Below are positions 17,119-26,174 of a stretch of 54,103 bases of DNA, in pieces. The notes below the pieces were generated by a model. It was given only the letters and a program-made list of their open reading frames with translations. It did no database searches and had not been told where the DNA came from. The DNA is from Gammaproteobacteria bacterium (lineage in GTDB: Bacteria; Pseudomonadota; Gammaproteobacteria; Francisellales; CACEW01), in assembly GCA_029256015.1 (NCBI GenBank), contig JAQSYQ010000004.1, positions 99,032-153,134 of the forward strand, in the 5' to 3' direction. The first letter of the stretch is position 1, and each line of letters begins with the position of its first letter. The position numbers and the translations under genes are program-made.

Positions 17119-18003
17119 TTAAAGGAATTTTCGAGAAACAATATGGCCGCTTTTCATATCAGCGATAGCAGCCAATTTGTCCTGACAAATTAATTTGGTC
17201 TTGCCGCTAAAATCCTGATGTAAAGCCCGAATTTTTTTGCCTTGAAGCAAAGCTTCTAGCTCGCCTTCGCTAATTTCAAAATGCTGCCAATCAGGCAATA
17301 AAGTTTCTATTGGGATTAAAAATGAGCTCCGATTTTCTGCCCTCTCCAAGGTTTCTAAGCTCATCATTTGCTTTTCATCAAAGCCTGCGCTTGATACTCT
17401 TCTTAGAGCAGTTAAGTGACCTAATGTGCCTAAAGCTTTAGCAATATCCTCTCCCAATACTCGGATATAAGTGCCTTTGCTGCAACTCACTTTAATCACC
17501 ACAGCGTCAGTCGTAAAATCGACAAGTTCTAATTCGTAAATAGTTATTTTTCGGCTCTTTCTTTCAACCTCATGACCTTTACGGGCCAATTTATACAAAG
17601 CCTTGCCTTGGTGCTTGATTGCGGAATACATAGGAGGGACCTGTTCAATTTCCCCTCTAAAATTTTTTAAGACAGACTCAATCAAAGCTTGATCAAGCTC
17701 AGGAACAGATTTTGATTCGACAAACTCGCCAGTTTTATCACCGGTGTTAGTGGCTGAGCCTAATTGAATGGTAGCCTGATAGGTTTTATCGGCATCCAGC
17801 AAATATTCAGCAATTTTGGTGGCCTTGCCAAAACAAATCGGCAGCATACCTGTTGCCATGGGATCCAAGGTCCCGGCATGCCCGGCTTTAATAGCCTGGT
17901 AAAGTCTTTTGACTTTTTGCAAAGCGAAATTGGAGCTTAAGCCTTCGGGCTTGTCTAGGAGGACTACTCCATCGACAGGATACTCAGGAAAACGTTTAAC
18001 CAT
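17119..18003 (-). CDS. truB: tRNA pseudouridine(55) synthase
   Basis: TruB isomerises U55 in the T-loop of tRNAs. The catalytic Asp sits in AGHAGTLDPMATGMLP, near residue 40 from the chosen start. Downstream are the GKATKIAEYL, DKTYQAT and PPMYSAIKHQGK blocks and the KVSCSKGTYIRVLGEDI segment, all typical. A longer open frame reaches 18048, but homologues begin at about VKRFPEYPVDGVVLLDKP, so the ATG at 18003 is taken (294 residues). This start overlaps the end of rbfA by 8 bases, which suggests translational coupling in the rimP-nusA-infB-rbfA-truB operon. Confidence 0.96.
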   Translation of the reverse strand: MVKRFPEYPVDGVVLLDKPEGLSSNFALQKVKRLYQAIKAGHAGTLDPMATGMLPICFGKATKIAEYLLDADKTYQATIQLGSATNTGDKTGEFVESKSVPELDQALIESVLKNFRGEIEQVPPMYSAIKHQGKALYKLARKGHEVERKSRKITIYELELVDFTTDAVVIKVSCSKGTYIRVLGEDIAKALGTLGHLTALRRVSSAGFDEKQMMSLETLERAENRSSFLIPIETLLPDWQHFEISEGELEALLQGKKIRALHQDFSGKTKLICQDKLAAIADMKSGHIVSRKFL

Positions 18004-18376
18004 CACTATCCGGTTCGTTAGATTTGTCTTTGGCACGGGCTTTGTCAATTAAATCTGACATCTCTCTGCCGTATTGAACGGAGGTATCGTGAAAGAAATG
18101 CAATGCGGGAATGGTGCGGATTTCACAGTTTTTGGCAAGCATGGTTCTTAGAAAGCCGGCCGCTTTATTGAGGGCAGTCATAGCCGCCTCTACCTTAGCC
18201 TCATCTCCCAATACTGAAATATAGACTTTGGCATGAGCTAAATCCCGGGTGACCTCCACTCCGGAAATTGACACCATAGAAATCCTAGGATCATGCACTT
18301 CACGCTGCAATAACTCAGCCAAGGTGCGTTGAATCATGTCCCCGACTCTTTGGGTTCTATTTGATTGTCCTGCCAT
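17996..18376 (-). CDS. rbfA: 30S ribosome-binding factor A
   Basis: RbfA is a KH-like protein needed for 16S rRNA 5'-end maturation and cold adaptation. The 126 residues open with the diagnostic RTQRVGDMIQRTLAELLQRE, followed by HDPRISMVSISGVEVTRDL and the strand AKVYISVLG, and the family motif near the C-terminal end, ALHFFHDTSVQYGREM. AAGGAAA precedes the ATG. It lies between infB and truB as in most gammaproteobacteria, but is separated from infB by a family A repeat block. Confidence 0.97.
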   Translation of the reverse strand: MAGQSNRTQRVGDMIQRTLAELLQREVHDPRISMVSISGVEVTRDLAHAKVYISVLGDEAKVEAAMTALNKAAGFLRTMLAKNCEIRTIPALHFFHDTSVQYGREMSDLIDKARAKDKSNEPDSDG

Positions 18377-18397
18377 AGTTTATTTCCTTTAATCTCT

Positions 18398-18503
18398 AAA
18401 ATCCACCCTAACCCTCCTTTATTAAAGGAGGGAATTTAGACCATCTCTTTTCAGGGAGGGTGTTACTCCTCCCTTTGAAAAAGGGAGGCAGGGAGGGATT
18501 TTA
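18398..18503. repeat. family A palindromic intergenic repeat, copy 3
   Basis: The left unit begins AAAATCCACCCTAACCCTCC, and the right unit is its inverted form ending GGCAGGGAGGGATTTTA, with two CCTCC..GGAGG hairpins between. It fills the gap between infB and rbfA and runs into the infB stop codon. If it terminates or is processed, it would uncouple rbfA-truB from infB. Confidence 0.8.
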
Positions 18504-20966
18504 TAAAGTGCGGGCGACAGATATAGTCTCAAACACCTCAATCTGGTCGCCAGCTTTAACATCGTTATAGTTTTTCACTCCAATGCCGCATTCCATACCT
18601 TGGCGGACTTCATTGGCATCATCTTTAAAGCGACGTAAGGATTCCAATGAACCTTCATAGATTACCACGTTGTCGCGCAATACACGGATTGGGTTGTTAC
18701 GTTTCACCACACCTTCTGTCACCATACATCCGGCAATTTGGCCGAACTTAGGAGAACGGAACACTTCGCGAACTTCGGCAATACCTACGATCTGCTCTTT
18801 GAGCTCAGGTGAGAGCATACCGGTCATGGCGGCTTTCACATCATCAAGCAAGCTATAGATTACGCTGTAGTAGCGAATATCGATATTTTCTCTTTCTGCC
18901 AATCTTCTTGCTGTAGCATCTGCACGGACGTTAAATCCGAAAACAACCGCATTAGAAGCTTTTGCCAAGTTTACATCAGACTCGGTTATTCCACCTGTCG
19001 CGCTAACCACTACGTTAACTTTGATTTCATCAGTAGAAAGTTTTTGCAAAGATTCGGTTAAAGCTTCTACCGAACCTTGAACATCTGCTTTAACGATGAC
19101 ATTTAAGCTCTGAGAAGCGCCATCCTGACCCATACGGTCAAACATGTTTTCAAGCTTAACTGCTTGCTGACGAGCTAACTTCACATCACGAGTACGGGTT
19201 TGACGGAATAAAGCCACTTCGCGAGCTTTTCTTTCATCCGCTACTACGATGGCGTCATCCCCAGCGCCTGGCGCGCCGGAAAGTCCAAGCACTTCAACTG
19301 GAATAGAAGGGCCTGCTGAGTCTACTGGCCTGCCTACTTCATCCAACATGGCTCTTACTCGGCCAAACTCAGATCCCGCTAATAAAATATCGCCTTTACG
19401 CAAAGTTCCGTTCTGCACCAAAATAGTGGCAACCACTCCGCGACCTTTATCTAGGCGAGATTCAATAATAACGCCTTTAGCAGGAGCATTCACTACGGCA
19501 TTTAATTGCAAGACTTCAGCTTGTAATAAAATTACTTCCAAAAGCTCATCGATACCTTGACCTGATTTTGCAGAAACATTCACAAACATGTTTTCACCAC
19601 CCCAGCTTTCTGGAATGACTCCATGTTGGGAAAGCTCTTGTTTTACTTTTTCAGGGTCGGCTTCGTGCTTATCCATTTTGGTTACTGCAACCACAACAGG
19701 AGCATTGGCCGCTTTAGCATGCTGAATTGCTTCTATGGTTTGAGGCATCACCCCGTCATCAGCTGCCACTACCAAAACTACGATATCAGTTGCATGAGCT
19801 CCCCTAGCACGCATAGCGGTAAATGCCGCATGGCCTGGGGTGTCTAAAAAGGTAATCATTCCTTTTGGAGTCTCAACGTGATAAGCACCAATATGTTGAG
19901 TAATTCCGCCTGCCTCTCCCGCAGTCACTTTAGTGCGTCGGATATAGTCGAGCAAAGAGGTTTTACCATGGTCAACGTGGCCCATAATGGTCACAACTGG
20001 AGCTCGGTGTACCATATCTCCACTAAGATCTTGCTGCATCAGCTCATCTTCTAAAGCATTTTCCTTCATGGCGATAGGCTTATGACCTAATTCTTCCACG
20101 ACCAGAATGGCTGTATCTTGATCCAGCATTTGGTTAATAGTCGCCATCACGCCTAACTTCATAAGAACTTTGATGACTTCGCTAGCTTTAACCGCCATTT
20201 TTTGGGCCAAATCGCCCACTTTAATGGTTTCTGGAATTTGTACATCTCTTACTTGAGGCTCAGCAGGCTTTTCAAATTTTTGGCTAAGCGCTTCGTGATG
20301 ATGACGCTTACGGCGCCGTGCTCTAAAATGTTGTTCTTCCTCTTCGCTCGCACCAAAAGTTTTAAGAACAAGCTTTTTAGGCTTGTCATCCATTTTAGGT
20401 TTGCCTTTTTTGTTTTTTCTGTCCGCTTCTTCAGAGGAAGGCTCAGCAAAGCCAGGTTTTTTAACGGGCTTTTCAACTTTCTTTTGAGCAGCTTGAGCTT
20501 CAACTGAAGTAGCCGGCGTTTCTTCTGCGGCTTTGGGAGCTTCTACAGGCTTAACTTCCTGCGGTTTAGCTGCCTCAGCTGCTGCTTGCTCTGCTTCGGC
20601 TTGTGCCTGGCGCTCAGCTTCAAGCTGGGCTAATTTGGCTGCTTCTTCTTCACGCTGCAACTCAGCGATCTCTTCTGGAGTCGGTTTTACAAAAGTCCGT
20701 TTTTTACGAACTTCCACGTTAATCGTTTTACCTCTGCCCAATCCACTAGAGACTTTAAGCTCGGTGGTACTTTTTCTTTTTAAAGTTAATTTGCCGGCTG
20801 GCGCTTTTTCGCCTTGCATATGATTCAGCAATACTTGTTTTTGCTGGTCAGTCACCAGGTCCTCAGCTTTGCTTTGCGGCAAGCCTGCTTCTTTGAGTTT
20901 CAACAACAGCATTTCAGTGCTGATGCCTACACTTTTGGCTAATACATTTACTGTTACATCCGCCAT
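18501..20966 (-). CDS. infB: translation initiation factor IF-2
   Basis: IF-2 is the GTPase that brings fMet-tRNA to the 30S subunit. Parts in the 821 residues: an N-terminal IF2N subdomain ([16 protein letters not shown]...), a long Lys/Glu/Ala/Pro linker (about 75-240), a second IF2N domain (about 245-295, [16 protein letters not shown]), the G domain from about residue 322 with [22 protein letters not shown] and VTKMD, and domains II-IV. The C-terminal C2 domain recognising fMet-tRNA ends ...[21 protein letters not shown] lies close before the ATG, directly behind a small hairpin at 20981-20997. Placed between nusA and rbfA as expected. Confidence 0.98.
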   Translation of the reverse strand: MADVTVNVLAKSVGISTEMLLLKLKEAGLPQSKAEDLVTDQQKQVLLNHMQGEKAPAGKLTLKRKSTTELKVSSGLGRGKTINVEVRKKRTFVKPTPEEIAELQREEEAAKLAQLEAERQAQAEAEQAAAEAAKPQEVKPVEAPKAAEETPATSVEAQAAQKKVEKPVKKPGFAEPSSEEADRKNKKGKPKMDDKPKKLVLKTFGASEEEEQHFRARRRKRHHHEALSQKFEKPAEPQVRDVQIPETIKVGDLAQKMAVKASEVIKVLMKLGVMATINQMLDQDTAILVVEELGHKPIAMKENALEDELMQQDLSGDMVHRAPVVTIMGHVDHGKTSLLDYIRRTKVTAGEAGGITQHIGAYHVETPKGMITFLDTPGHAAFTAMRARGAHATDIVVLVVAADDGVMPQTIEAIQHAKAANAPVVVAVTKMDKHEADPEKVKQELSQHGVIPESWGGENMFVNVSAKSGQGIDELLEVILLQAEVLQLNAVVNAPAKGVIIESRLDKGRGVVATILVQNGTLRKGDILLAGSEFGRVRAMLDEVGRPVDSAGPSIPVEVLGLSGAPGAGDDAIVVADERKAREVALFRQTRTRDVKLARQQAVKLENMFDRMGQDGASQSLNVIVKADVQGSVEALTESLQKLSTDEIKVNVVVSATGGITESDVNLAKASNAVVFGFNVRADATARRLAERENIDIRYYSVIYSLLDDVKAAMTGMLSPELKEQIVGIAEVREVFRSPKFGQIAGCMVTEGVVKRNNPIRVLRDNVVIYEGSLESLRRFKDDANEVRQGMECGIGVKNYNDVKAGDQIEVFETISVARTL

Positions 20967-20980
20967 ATTTTATTCTCCGC

Positions 20981-20997
20981 TCAGCGATACTCGCTGA
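20981..20997 (-). promoter_or_regulatory. hairpin upstream of infB ribosome site; nusA-infB spacer
   Basis: TCAGCGA-GTA-TCGCTGA (minus strand) is a perfect 7-bp hairpin ending next to the infB Shine-Dalgarno. The surrounding spacer (20967-21171, 205 bp) is unusually long for nusA-infB. It also contains CGCGAT/ATCGCG around a G-rich loop (21003-21035). No open frame of note is seen. A structured translational control element is possible. Confidence 0.35.
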
Positions 20998-21171
20998 CTA
21001 TACGCGATGGGGGTTTGCAAAGGGGGAGAATCGCGAATTCACCCACTTTGCCGCCAGGCCTGAATTCATTTCAAGCCCGGCGTATTTACTTGGAAAGGAG
21101 TTTACACATTGTGCTTTACTCAGTTGAGAACTCCTGATCTCCCGTCGACCTAATGCGCCTACTTATTGGTC

Positions 21172-22650
21172 TTATTTAAACCAAGGTGCGCGCGCGGTCA
21201 TAATCAATTCAGCAGCTTTCTTTTCATCAATGCCTTCAATGCCATGCAGGTCATCCACTGCCTGTTCAGCCAATTCATCCATTGTAGTGATGCCGTTCTC
21301 TGCTAAACGCTGTGCAATAACTTCTGTCATGCCTTCCATTCCTAAGAGGTCTGCGGCAGGTGCAGCTTTTTTAGTATTGCCGGACAAGGCCTGAGCTAAT
21401 AAAGCATTTTTTGCACGTTCACGAAGCTCGTTTACGATTTCTTCATCAAAGCCACCCACTTCTAACAATTCCTGGGTTGGAACATAAGCAATTTCTTCCA
21501 GACTGGTAAAGCCTTCACTAATTAAAAGCTCAGCCACATCTTGGTCGATCTCAAGGCTCTGCATAAAGAGCTCTAACAAGGCTTGAGATTCGCTGTCCTG
21601 CTTTTCCTGAGCTTCGGTTTCAGCCATTACGTTCAGGCGCCAACTCGTTAATTGGCTTGCTAATCTCACGTTTTGACCATTTTTACCTATAGCCTGGGAA
21701 AGCTGCTCTTCTTTAACAGCAACGTCCATGGTGTGGTTATCTTCATCCATTACGATGGAAACTACTTCGGCTGGAGACATCGCATTAATAACAAATTGCG
21801 CAGGATTGTCATCAAACAAGACAATATCCACTCTCTCACCGCCTAATTCGTTTGAAATAGCCTGTACTCTTGAACCACGCATCCCAACGCAAGCCCCAAC
21901 TGGATCAATACGACGGTCATTGGTTTTCACCGCGATTTTAGCTCGAGAGCCAGGATCGCGAGCGGCCCCTTTCACTTCAATCACTTCTTCAGCGATTTCA
22001 GGCACTTCAAGTTTAAACAATTCAATCAACATTTCAGGGCAGGCACGGCTTAGTAATAATTGTGGGCCGCGAGTATCTCTTGCCACTTCTTTTAAATAAG
22101 CCTTAACTCGGTCGCCCACTCTTAGCGCTTCACGAGGAATAGATTCAGCACGAGGAATAACGCCTTCTGCGTTTTCTCCTAAATCGATTGAGATAAAGTC
22201 ACGGGTAACTCGCTTAATGGTTCCATTAATTAAAGTGCCCAAGCGGCTTTGATATTCTGATACTACTTTTTCACGTTCTGCTTCACGGACTTTTTGCACG
22301 ATAACCTGTTTAGCGGTCTGCGCTGCAATTCGTCCAAATTCGATAGAAGGCATTTCTTCTTCGATAATGTCACCCACTTCCAAGCTTGAATCTTCTTCTT
22401 GAGCTTCACTTAAAGTGATTTCGGCATCGGGATTTAAGATGGCCTCTTTGTTTTCAACCACAGCCCAGCGTTTAAAAGTACGGTACTCACCGGTTTTGCG
22501 ATCTATATCTACACGGACATCAATATCGGTGCCATTTTTTTTGCGGGTTGCCATTGCTAAAGCGGCTTCCATCGCTTCAAAAATAATCTCGCGGTCTACG
22601 CCCTTCTCATTGGCTACGCCTTCTACGACCAATAATAGTTCTTTACTCAT
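21172..22650 (-). CDS. nusA: transcription termination/antitermination factor NusA
   Basis: NusA binds RNA polymerase and RNA and controls pausing, termination and antitermination. The 492 residues contain the N-terminal polymerase-binding domain (1 to about 125), an S1 domain (about 135-200, [19 protein letters not shown]), two KH domains ([35 protein letters not shown]), and two C-terminal acidic helix-hairpin-helix repeats (about 360-490), the gammaproteobacterial form. Its ATG overlaps the rimP stop by 4 bases (ATGA), so the two are coupled. Confidence 0.98.
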   Translation of the reverse strand: MSKELLLVVEGVANEKGVDREIIFEAMEAALAMATRKKNGTDIDVRVDIDRKTGEYRTFKRWAVVENKEAILNPDAEITLSEAQEEDSSLEVGDIIEEEMPSIEFGRIAAQTAKQVIVQKVREAEREKVVSEYQSRLGTLINGTIKRVTRDFISIDLGENAEGVIPRAESIPREALRVGDRVKAYLKEVARDTRGPQLLLSRACPEMLIELFKLEVPEIAEEVIEVKGAARDPGSRAKIAVKTNDRRIDPVGACVGMRGSRVQAISNELGGERVDIVLFDDNPAQFVINAMSPAEVVSIVMDEDNHTMDVAVKEEQLSQAIGKNGQNVRLASQLTSWRLNVMAETEAQEKQDSESQALLELFMQSLEIDQDVAELLISEGFTSLEEIAYVPTQELLEVGGFDEEIVNELRERAKNALLAQALSGNTKKAAPAADLLGMEGMTEVIAQRLAENGITTMDELAEQAVDDLHGIEGIDEKKAAELIMTARAPWFK

Positions 22651-23126
22651 TTCCCTGCTCTCCCAGTCTTAACAAAGCTTGGCACTACTTGAGCTTTGTC
22701 GATATTATTCCAATCGATTTCAAACTTTGTGCCTTTCGCTTCAATTTCAATACCTTGTTCTGATACCGCCATTAATGTGCCAGTAAACTTGCGCTGATTA
22801 TTAATAGCCAAACGCAAACGGACTGTAATTTGTTCCCCGATAAAACTATGATACTGATGTGGATAAAACAAAAGCCTATCCAAGCCAGGCGATGAGATTT
22901 CTAGGCTGTAATGCGCGGAAATAGGATCTTCTACGTCCAAAACCGCGCTTACCTGCCTGCTTACTGCCTCACAGTTATCTACGGTAATACCGTTTTCATG
23001 CTCGATATACACTCTTAAAATCGAGTGCTTGCCCTGAGGAATATATTCAATTCCCCAAAGTTCAAAACCTACTGCCTCTACTGCCGGCAATAACATTTCA
23101 TATAGCTTTTGCGTTAAATTCGCCAT
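22647..23126 (-). CDS. rimP: ribosome maturation factor RimP
   Basis: RimP assists 30S subunit maturation. The 159 residues show the N-terminal domain motif [23 protein letters not shown], the conserved [20 protein letters not shown] block, [13 protein letters not shown], and a C-terminal SH3-like domain. The open frame extends to 23171, but GGAG precedes the ATG at 23126 and homologues begin near MANLTQKL, so the shorter form is used; the extension would also run across the second terminator hairpin. First protein gene of the nusA-infB operon, downstream of tRNA-fMet as in E. coli. Confidence 0.96.
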   Translation of the reverse strand: MANLTQKLYEMLLPAVEAVGFELWGIEYIPQGKHSILRVYIEHENGITVDNCEAVSRQVSAVLDVEDPISAHYSLEISSPGLDRLLFYPHQYHSFIGEQITVRLRLAINNQRKFTGTLMAVSEQGIEIEAKGTKFEIDWNNIDKAQVVPSFVKTGRAGK

Positions 23127-23142
23127 CACTACTCCAGAAAAC

Positions 23143-23165
23143 AAAAAAGGCCTAAAGGCCCTCTT
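23143..23165 (-). terminator. hairpin between tRNA-fMet and rimP (second)
   Basis: Minus strand AGAGGGCC-TTTA-GGCC-TTTTTT: a short GC stem with a T-run, 17 bp upstream of the rimP start. It may act as an attenuator, as leader terminators do upstream of rimP-nusA in E. coli. Confidence 0.5.
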
Positions 23166-23183
23166 TTTCAAAAACTTTTGTTA

Positions 23184-23209
23184 CAAAAAAACCCCATCAG
23201 GGGCCTTTT
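23184..23209 (-). terminator. terminator directly after tRNA-fMet
   Basis: Minus strand AAAAGGCCCC-TGAT-GGGGTTTTTTT: a GC-core stem extended by A-T pairs and followed by a T-run, 10 bp from the CCA end of the tRNA. Confidence 0.65.
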
Positions 23210-23218
23210 CTTAAAACT

Positions 23219-23295
<77 letters not shown>

Positions 23296-23309
23296 ATTGG
23301 TAGGGGGTC

Positions 23310-23315
23310 AATATA
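23310..23315 (-). promoter_or_regulatory. candidate -10 element for tRNA-fMet
   Basis: TATATT on the minus strand is followed by the GC-rich discriminator GACCCCC, typical of stable-RNA promoters, and lies 15 bp before the tRNA. The -35 would fall at the end of the upstream gene and is weak. Confidence 0.35.
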
Positions 23316-23332
23316 CTAAAAATAAGCTAGCT

Positions 23333-24562
23333 CTACGGGCTTGGCTTTGAAGAAGGCGCCATTAATCCAGCAGGCCTAAACTCCACCCTGACAGAAAAAT
23401 GGGCTAAAGCAACCGAATGGCTTGCCTTTTTAGGGCTGGCAGCTTTAATGAGCTCTTTGCTTGGGATGCTCTCAAGCCTATCCCGCAAGTATCCTCGCAT
23501 TATTTGGCTTTCATCTGTTCTAGCAACGGCCTGCAGCCACATTGTTTTTTGCTGCAAACTTGCGCCAGATTGCCAAATTTGATCAGTAACCGCTTTAATT
23601 AGATTGCTCTTAGCTGCTTCAGTTCCTGCATGCTTGATTGAAAAAACAGCTTTTGCAAATGCTTCATAGCAATCTTCACGAAGATAAATCATTTGTACTT
23701 CGCTTAAAGTTTTTGCTAAATACTCAAGCGGAATAGCACTCAGCCATACCATTTGATAGCATTCCAATATCTTGCAATATTTCTCATGCGAACTGTCGCG
23801 ACTATTGTTAATACTAAAAAGATAGCTAGATCTAAACTCATCAAGTCTGCTGAGCTTCACTCCCCAAGGCCCCACATAATGAGGCAACAGGGCCAAATAG
23901 ATTTGCAGTTTAAATAACAAAGCTTCCTTATCATCCATGAAAAGCGTTTCATCTGCTCTTTTTACAAGCTCATACTTATTAGCACCCGCTTTGGCCAAAG
24001 CTTCGCAGCATTTTAATTTTTCAGTACTGGTATGAATTAAAATGCCTAAATATTGTATTGCAAAAAATTGTTCTGCCGAGTCAGCATCAGAAGGCATTGC
24101 TTTTAACAAAGCAGCAAAAGCATGTTCTTGCCTTGAGCTTAGCCCGCGGCTTGCTAAAAATGCCGTACCAAAAGCCATAAGATTATCAGTACAAAGCAGC
24201 TCGGCCTTCTCTTCATCTGATTTTTCGGGATAAAGGGCTAACAAAGCTTGCTCAATAGCCTTTCGAAGTGCGGTAAATGCCAAAAATTTGGCGTCATTAT
24301 CAGAGCTTTCACTTAGTTGTACTAGAAAGCTATCCCATTTTTCTTGTACAAAAGCGTTATGAGGGAATTTGCCGTCCGCCAACACAGGCAAATCCTGTTT
24401 TGTCGCTATCGCTACTTTTTTCTGGTAAAGCCAGTTTATAGCAAGCTGGATATTCGCACTTATTTCAATAGCGGCAGTAGCCTCATTGATGCTAGCAATA
24501 AGATCATTGAGCTCTGCTCTATCTGCTTCTTGCAAATAAGTTGGATATTGAATGTCTGGCAT
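23333..24562 (-). CDS. uncharacterised helical protein
   Basis: A 409-residue protein of no recognised family. It appears all-helical, with helices of about 15-25 residues throughout (for example AKFLAFTALRKAIEQALLAL), suggesting an alpha-solenoid or bundle, but I could not find a regular repeat. Leu, Ala and Lys are abundant and there is no signal peptide or membrane segment. The last 30 residues are basic and Ser/Pro-rich, ending in PSSKPSP. The final PSP is also found at the end of the 15789-16478 and 41696-44461 proteins. AAGGAAA lies 8 nt before the ATG. It sits between the nuo operon and tRNA-fMet, where relatives have no conserved gene, so it is accessory. Function unknown. Confidence 0.7.
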   Translation of the reverse strand: MPDIQYPTYLQEADRAELNDLIASINEATAAIEISANIQLAINWLYQKKVAIATKQDLPVLADGKFPHNAFVQEKWDSFLVQLSESSDNDAKFLAFTALRKAIEQALLALYPEKSDEEKAELLCTDNLMAFGTAFLASRGLSSRQEHAFAALLKAMPSDADSAEQFFAIQYLGILIHTSTEKLKCCEALAKAGANKYELVKRADETLFMDDKEALLFKLQIYLALLPHYVGPWGVKLSRLDEFRSSYLFSINNSRDSSHEKYCKILECYQMVWLSAIPLEYLAKTLSEVQMIYLREDCYEAFAKAVFSIKHAGTEAAKSNLIKAVTDQIWQSGASLQQKTMWLQAVARTDESQIMRGYLRDRLESIPSKELIKAASPKKASHSVALAHFSVRVEFRPAGLMAPSSKPSP

Positions 24563-24656
24563 AATGTTTTCCTTAACATTATTTTAATGGGATTTTATCG
24601 ATTAACTGTGCTGGAAACAATGTCATGCAATGAGAGACCAGTAAGAATATTTTCAG

Positions 24657-24712
24657 TTTTTAGCTTAATCAAGGCGTTCGCAACCAAGGCATACCGCAGA
24701 CTAAGCTAAAAA
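24657..24712. repeat. inverted repeat at the 3' end of the nuo operon
   Basis: TTTTTAGCTTA (24657-24667) is the exact reverse complement of TAAGCTAAAAA (24702-24712), with a 34-nt GC-richer loop. It lies just past the nuoN stop and could end the nuo transcript, but there is no proper T-run after the minus-strand hairpin. Confidence 0.45.
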
Positions 24713-24721
24713 ATGGAGATA

Positions 24722-26158
24722 TTAGAATATGCTTTGACAGAAGGCAAGGAGAAATGAGGGCGCAAACCCTAGCGCAATCATCGCCAAACCGTTTAAAGTA
24801 ATGGCTGTTGTCGTATCAGCGGACATTTCAACAGGCACTATAAACAAAGGCTTGTCAAAATACATCACCTTAATAATCCGAATGTAGTAATAAGCCCCTA
24901 CCATAGACATCAACATGGCATAGCTTGCCAAAATGAAATGCTGCCCGCTAACTAGAGTTTTTAGCACATAGAATTTGCTGTCAAAACCGACTAGAGGAGG
25001 GATTCCAGCCATGGATAGCATAATTAACATCATCATAAAGGCCAACCAAGGATTGCGATCGTTTAAGCCGGTATAGTCTTCTATATTATCGGCATCTTCT
25101 CCCTGACGGCTAGCAAGCATGACCACACCAAAGCCTCCAACAGTCATCAGGGCATAGGTGAGCATATAGAATAAGGCTGCGGCATTGCCATCCGGAGTGT
25201 TCATGGATAAGGCAATTAACACAAATCCAACATGGCTAATGGTGGAAAAGGCCAGCATTCTTTTAATGTTTCGTTGAACTACAGCCAACACATTACCGAT
25301 AAATAGCGACAATACCCCAAGTACGAGCCAAATAGGCTGCCAATGAGCAGAAAGGCTTGGCAAAGCCATCACTATTAATCTAAATACCAGGCCTAATACG
25401 GCTAGCTTGGGCAAGGTACCCAGCAAGGAAGTCACTGAAGTCGGTGCACCCTCGTAAGCATCCGGAGCCCACATATGAAAAGGTACAGCGCTTAGCTTAA
25501 TGGAAGTGGCCACTATCATCAGAATCAAGCCGACTAATAAAGTGCTGTTCCCCGCTAAATCAGTGGTCACTTTTGCCGTAATGTCATCGAGGTTTAAACT
25601 GCCGGTCATACCATAGACTAAAGACATGCCATAAAGCAGCATACCTGAAGCCATCGCGCCCATTACAAAGTATTTAATGGCCGCTTCTGAGCCTTTAGCT
25701 GCATCCTTTCTCATCGCAATCATGGCGTAGAGCGGTAAGGATAAAAGCTCTAAGCCCAAATAAAGCGTAAGCATGCTATTGGCTGCCACTAAAATCATGC
25801 CGCCCAATAAAGACAGCAAAGCCAATATGTGGAATTCGCCTCGCATAATTTTGTGCTCAACGGTATAGCATCTAGCGTAAATAAAGGTTAGAAACACGGA
25901 TAAATACATGGAAAGCGTGAGGCCTACTCCTAAAGGATCCAGTACAAACTGATCGTTTAAAGAAGTTTGGCTACCAAGAGCTAATTGATGCCAGCTTATA
26001 AAAGCTGCGCCAATTAAAGTCAGCTGCGCCAAAACATAGCTTATCCACTTACTGGATTCGAGCAAAAACAGATCAATCAGCAAAATCAGGCAGATCATCC
26101 CTAAAATAAAGAGTTCCGGCCAAATGGGGGATAAAAGCAACAGCAATTGTTCAAACAT
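24722..26158 (-). CDS. nuoN: NADH-quinone oxidoreductase subunit N
   Basis: One of three antiporter-like membrane subunits of complex I that carry out proton pumping. The 478 residues contain about 14 helices, with the conserved lysine helices in MAIRKDAAKGSEAAIKYF-type and KLSAVPFHMWAPDAYEG segments, then KRMLAFSTISHVGF. The predicted frame reaches a TTG at 26164, but the ATG at 26158 has GAGG 7 nt upstream and is preferred. Last gene of the nuo operon; 16 bp from nuoM. Confidence 0.97.
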   Translation of the reverse strand: MFEQLLLLLSPIWPELFILGMICLILLIDLFLLESSKWISYVLAQLTLIGAAFISWHQLALGSQTSLNDQFVLDPLGVGLTLSMYLSVFLTFIYARCYTVEHKIMRGEFHILALLSLLGGMILVAANSMLTLYLGLELLSLPLYAMIAMRKDAAKGSEAAIKYFVMGAMASGMLLYGMSLVYGMTGSLNLDDITAKVTTDLAGNSTLLVGLILMIVATSIKLSAVPFHMWAPDAYEGAPTSVTSLLGTLPKLAVLGLVFRLIVMALPSLSAHWQPIWLVLGVLSLFIGNVLAVVQRNIKRMLAFSTISHVGFVLIALSMNTPDGNAAALFYMLTYALMTVGGFGVVMLASRQGEDADNIEDYTGLNDRNPWLAFMMMLIMLSMAGIPPLVGFDSKFYVLKTLVSGQHFILASYAMLMSMVGAYYYIRIIKVMYFDKPLFIVPVEMSADTTTAITLNGLAMIALGFAPSFLLAFCQSIF

Positions 26159-26174
26159 AGTCAAACCTCAAAAG

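Noticed and set aside
18670..20823. Plus-strand open frames opposite infB, some over 100 codons
   Set aside because: They mirror the Lys/Glu/Ala-rich linker and the G domain of IF-2; low-complexity Ser/Phe/Leu products without homology.
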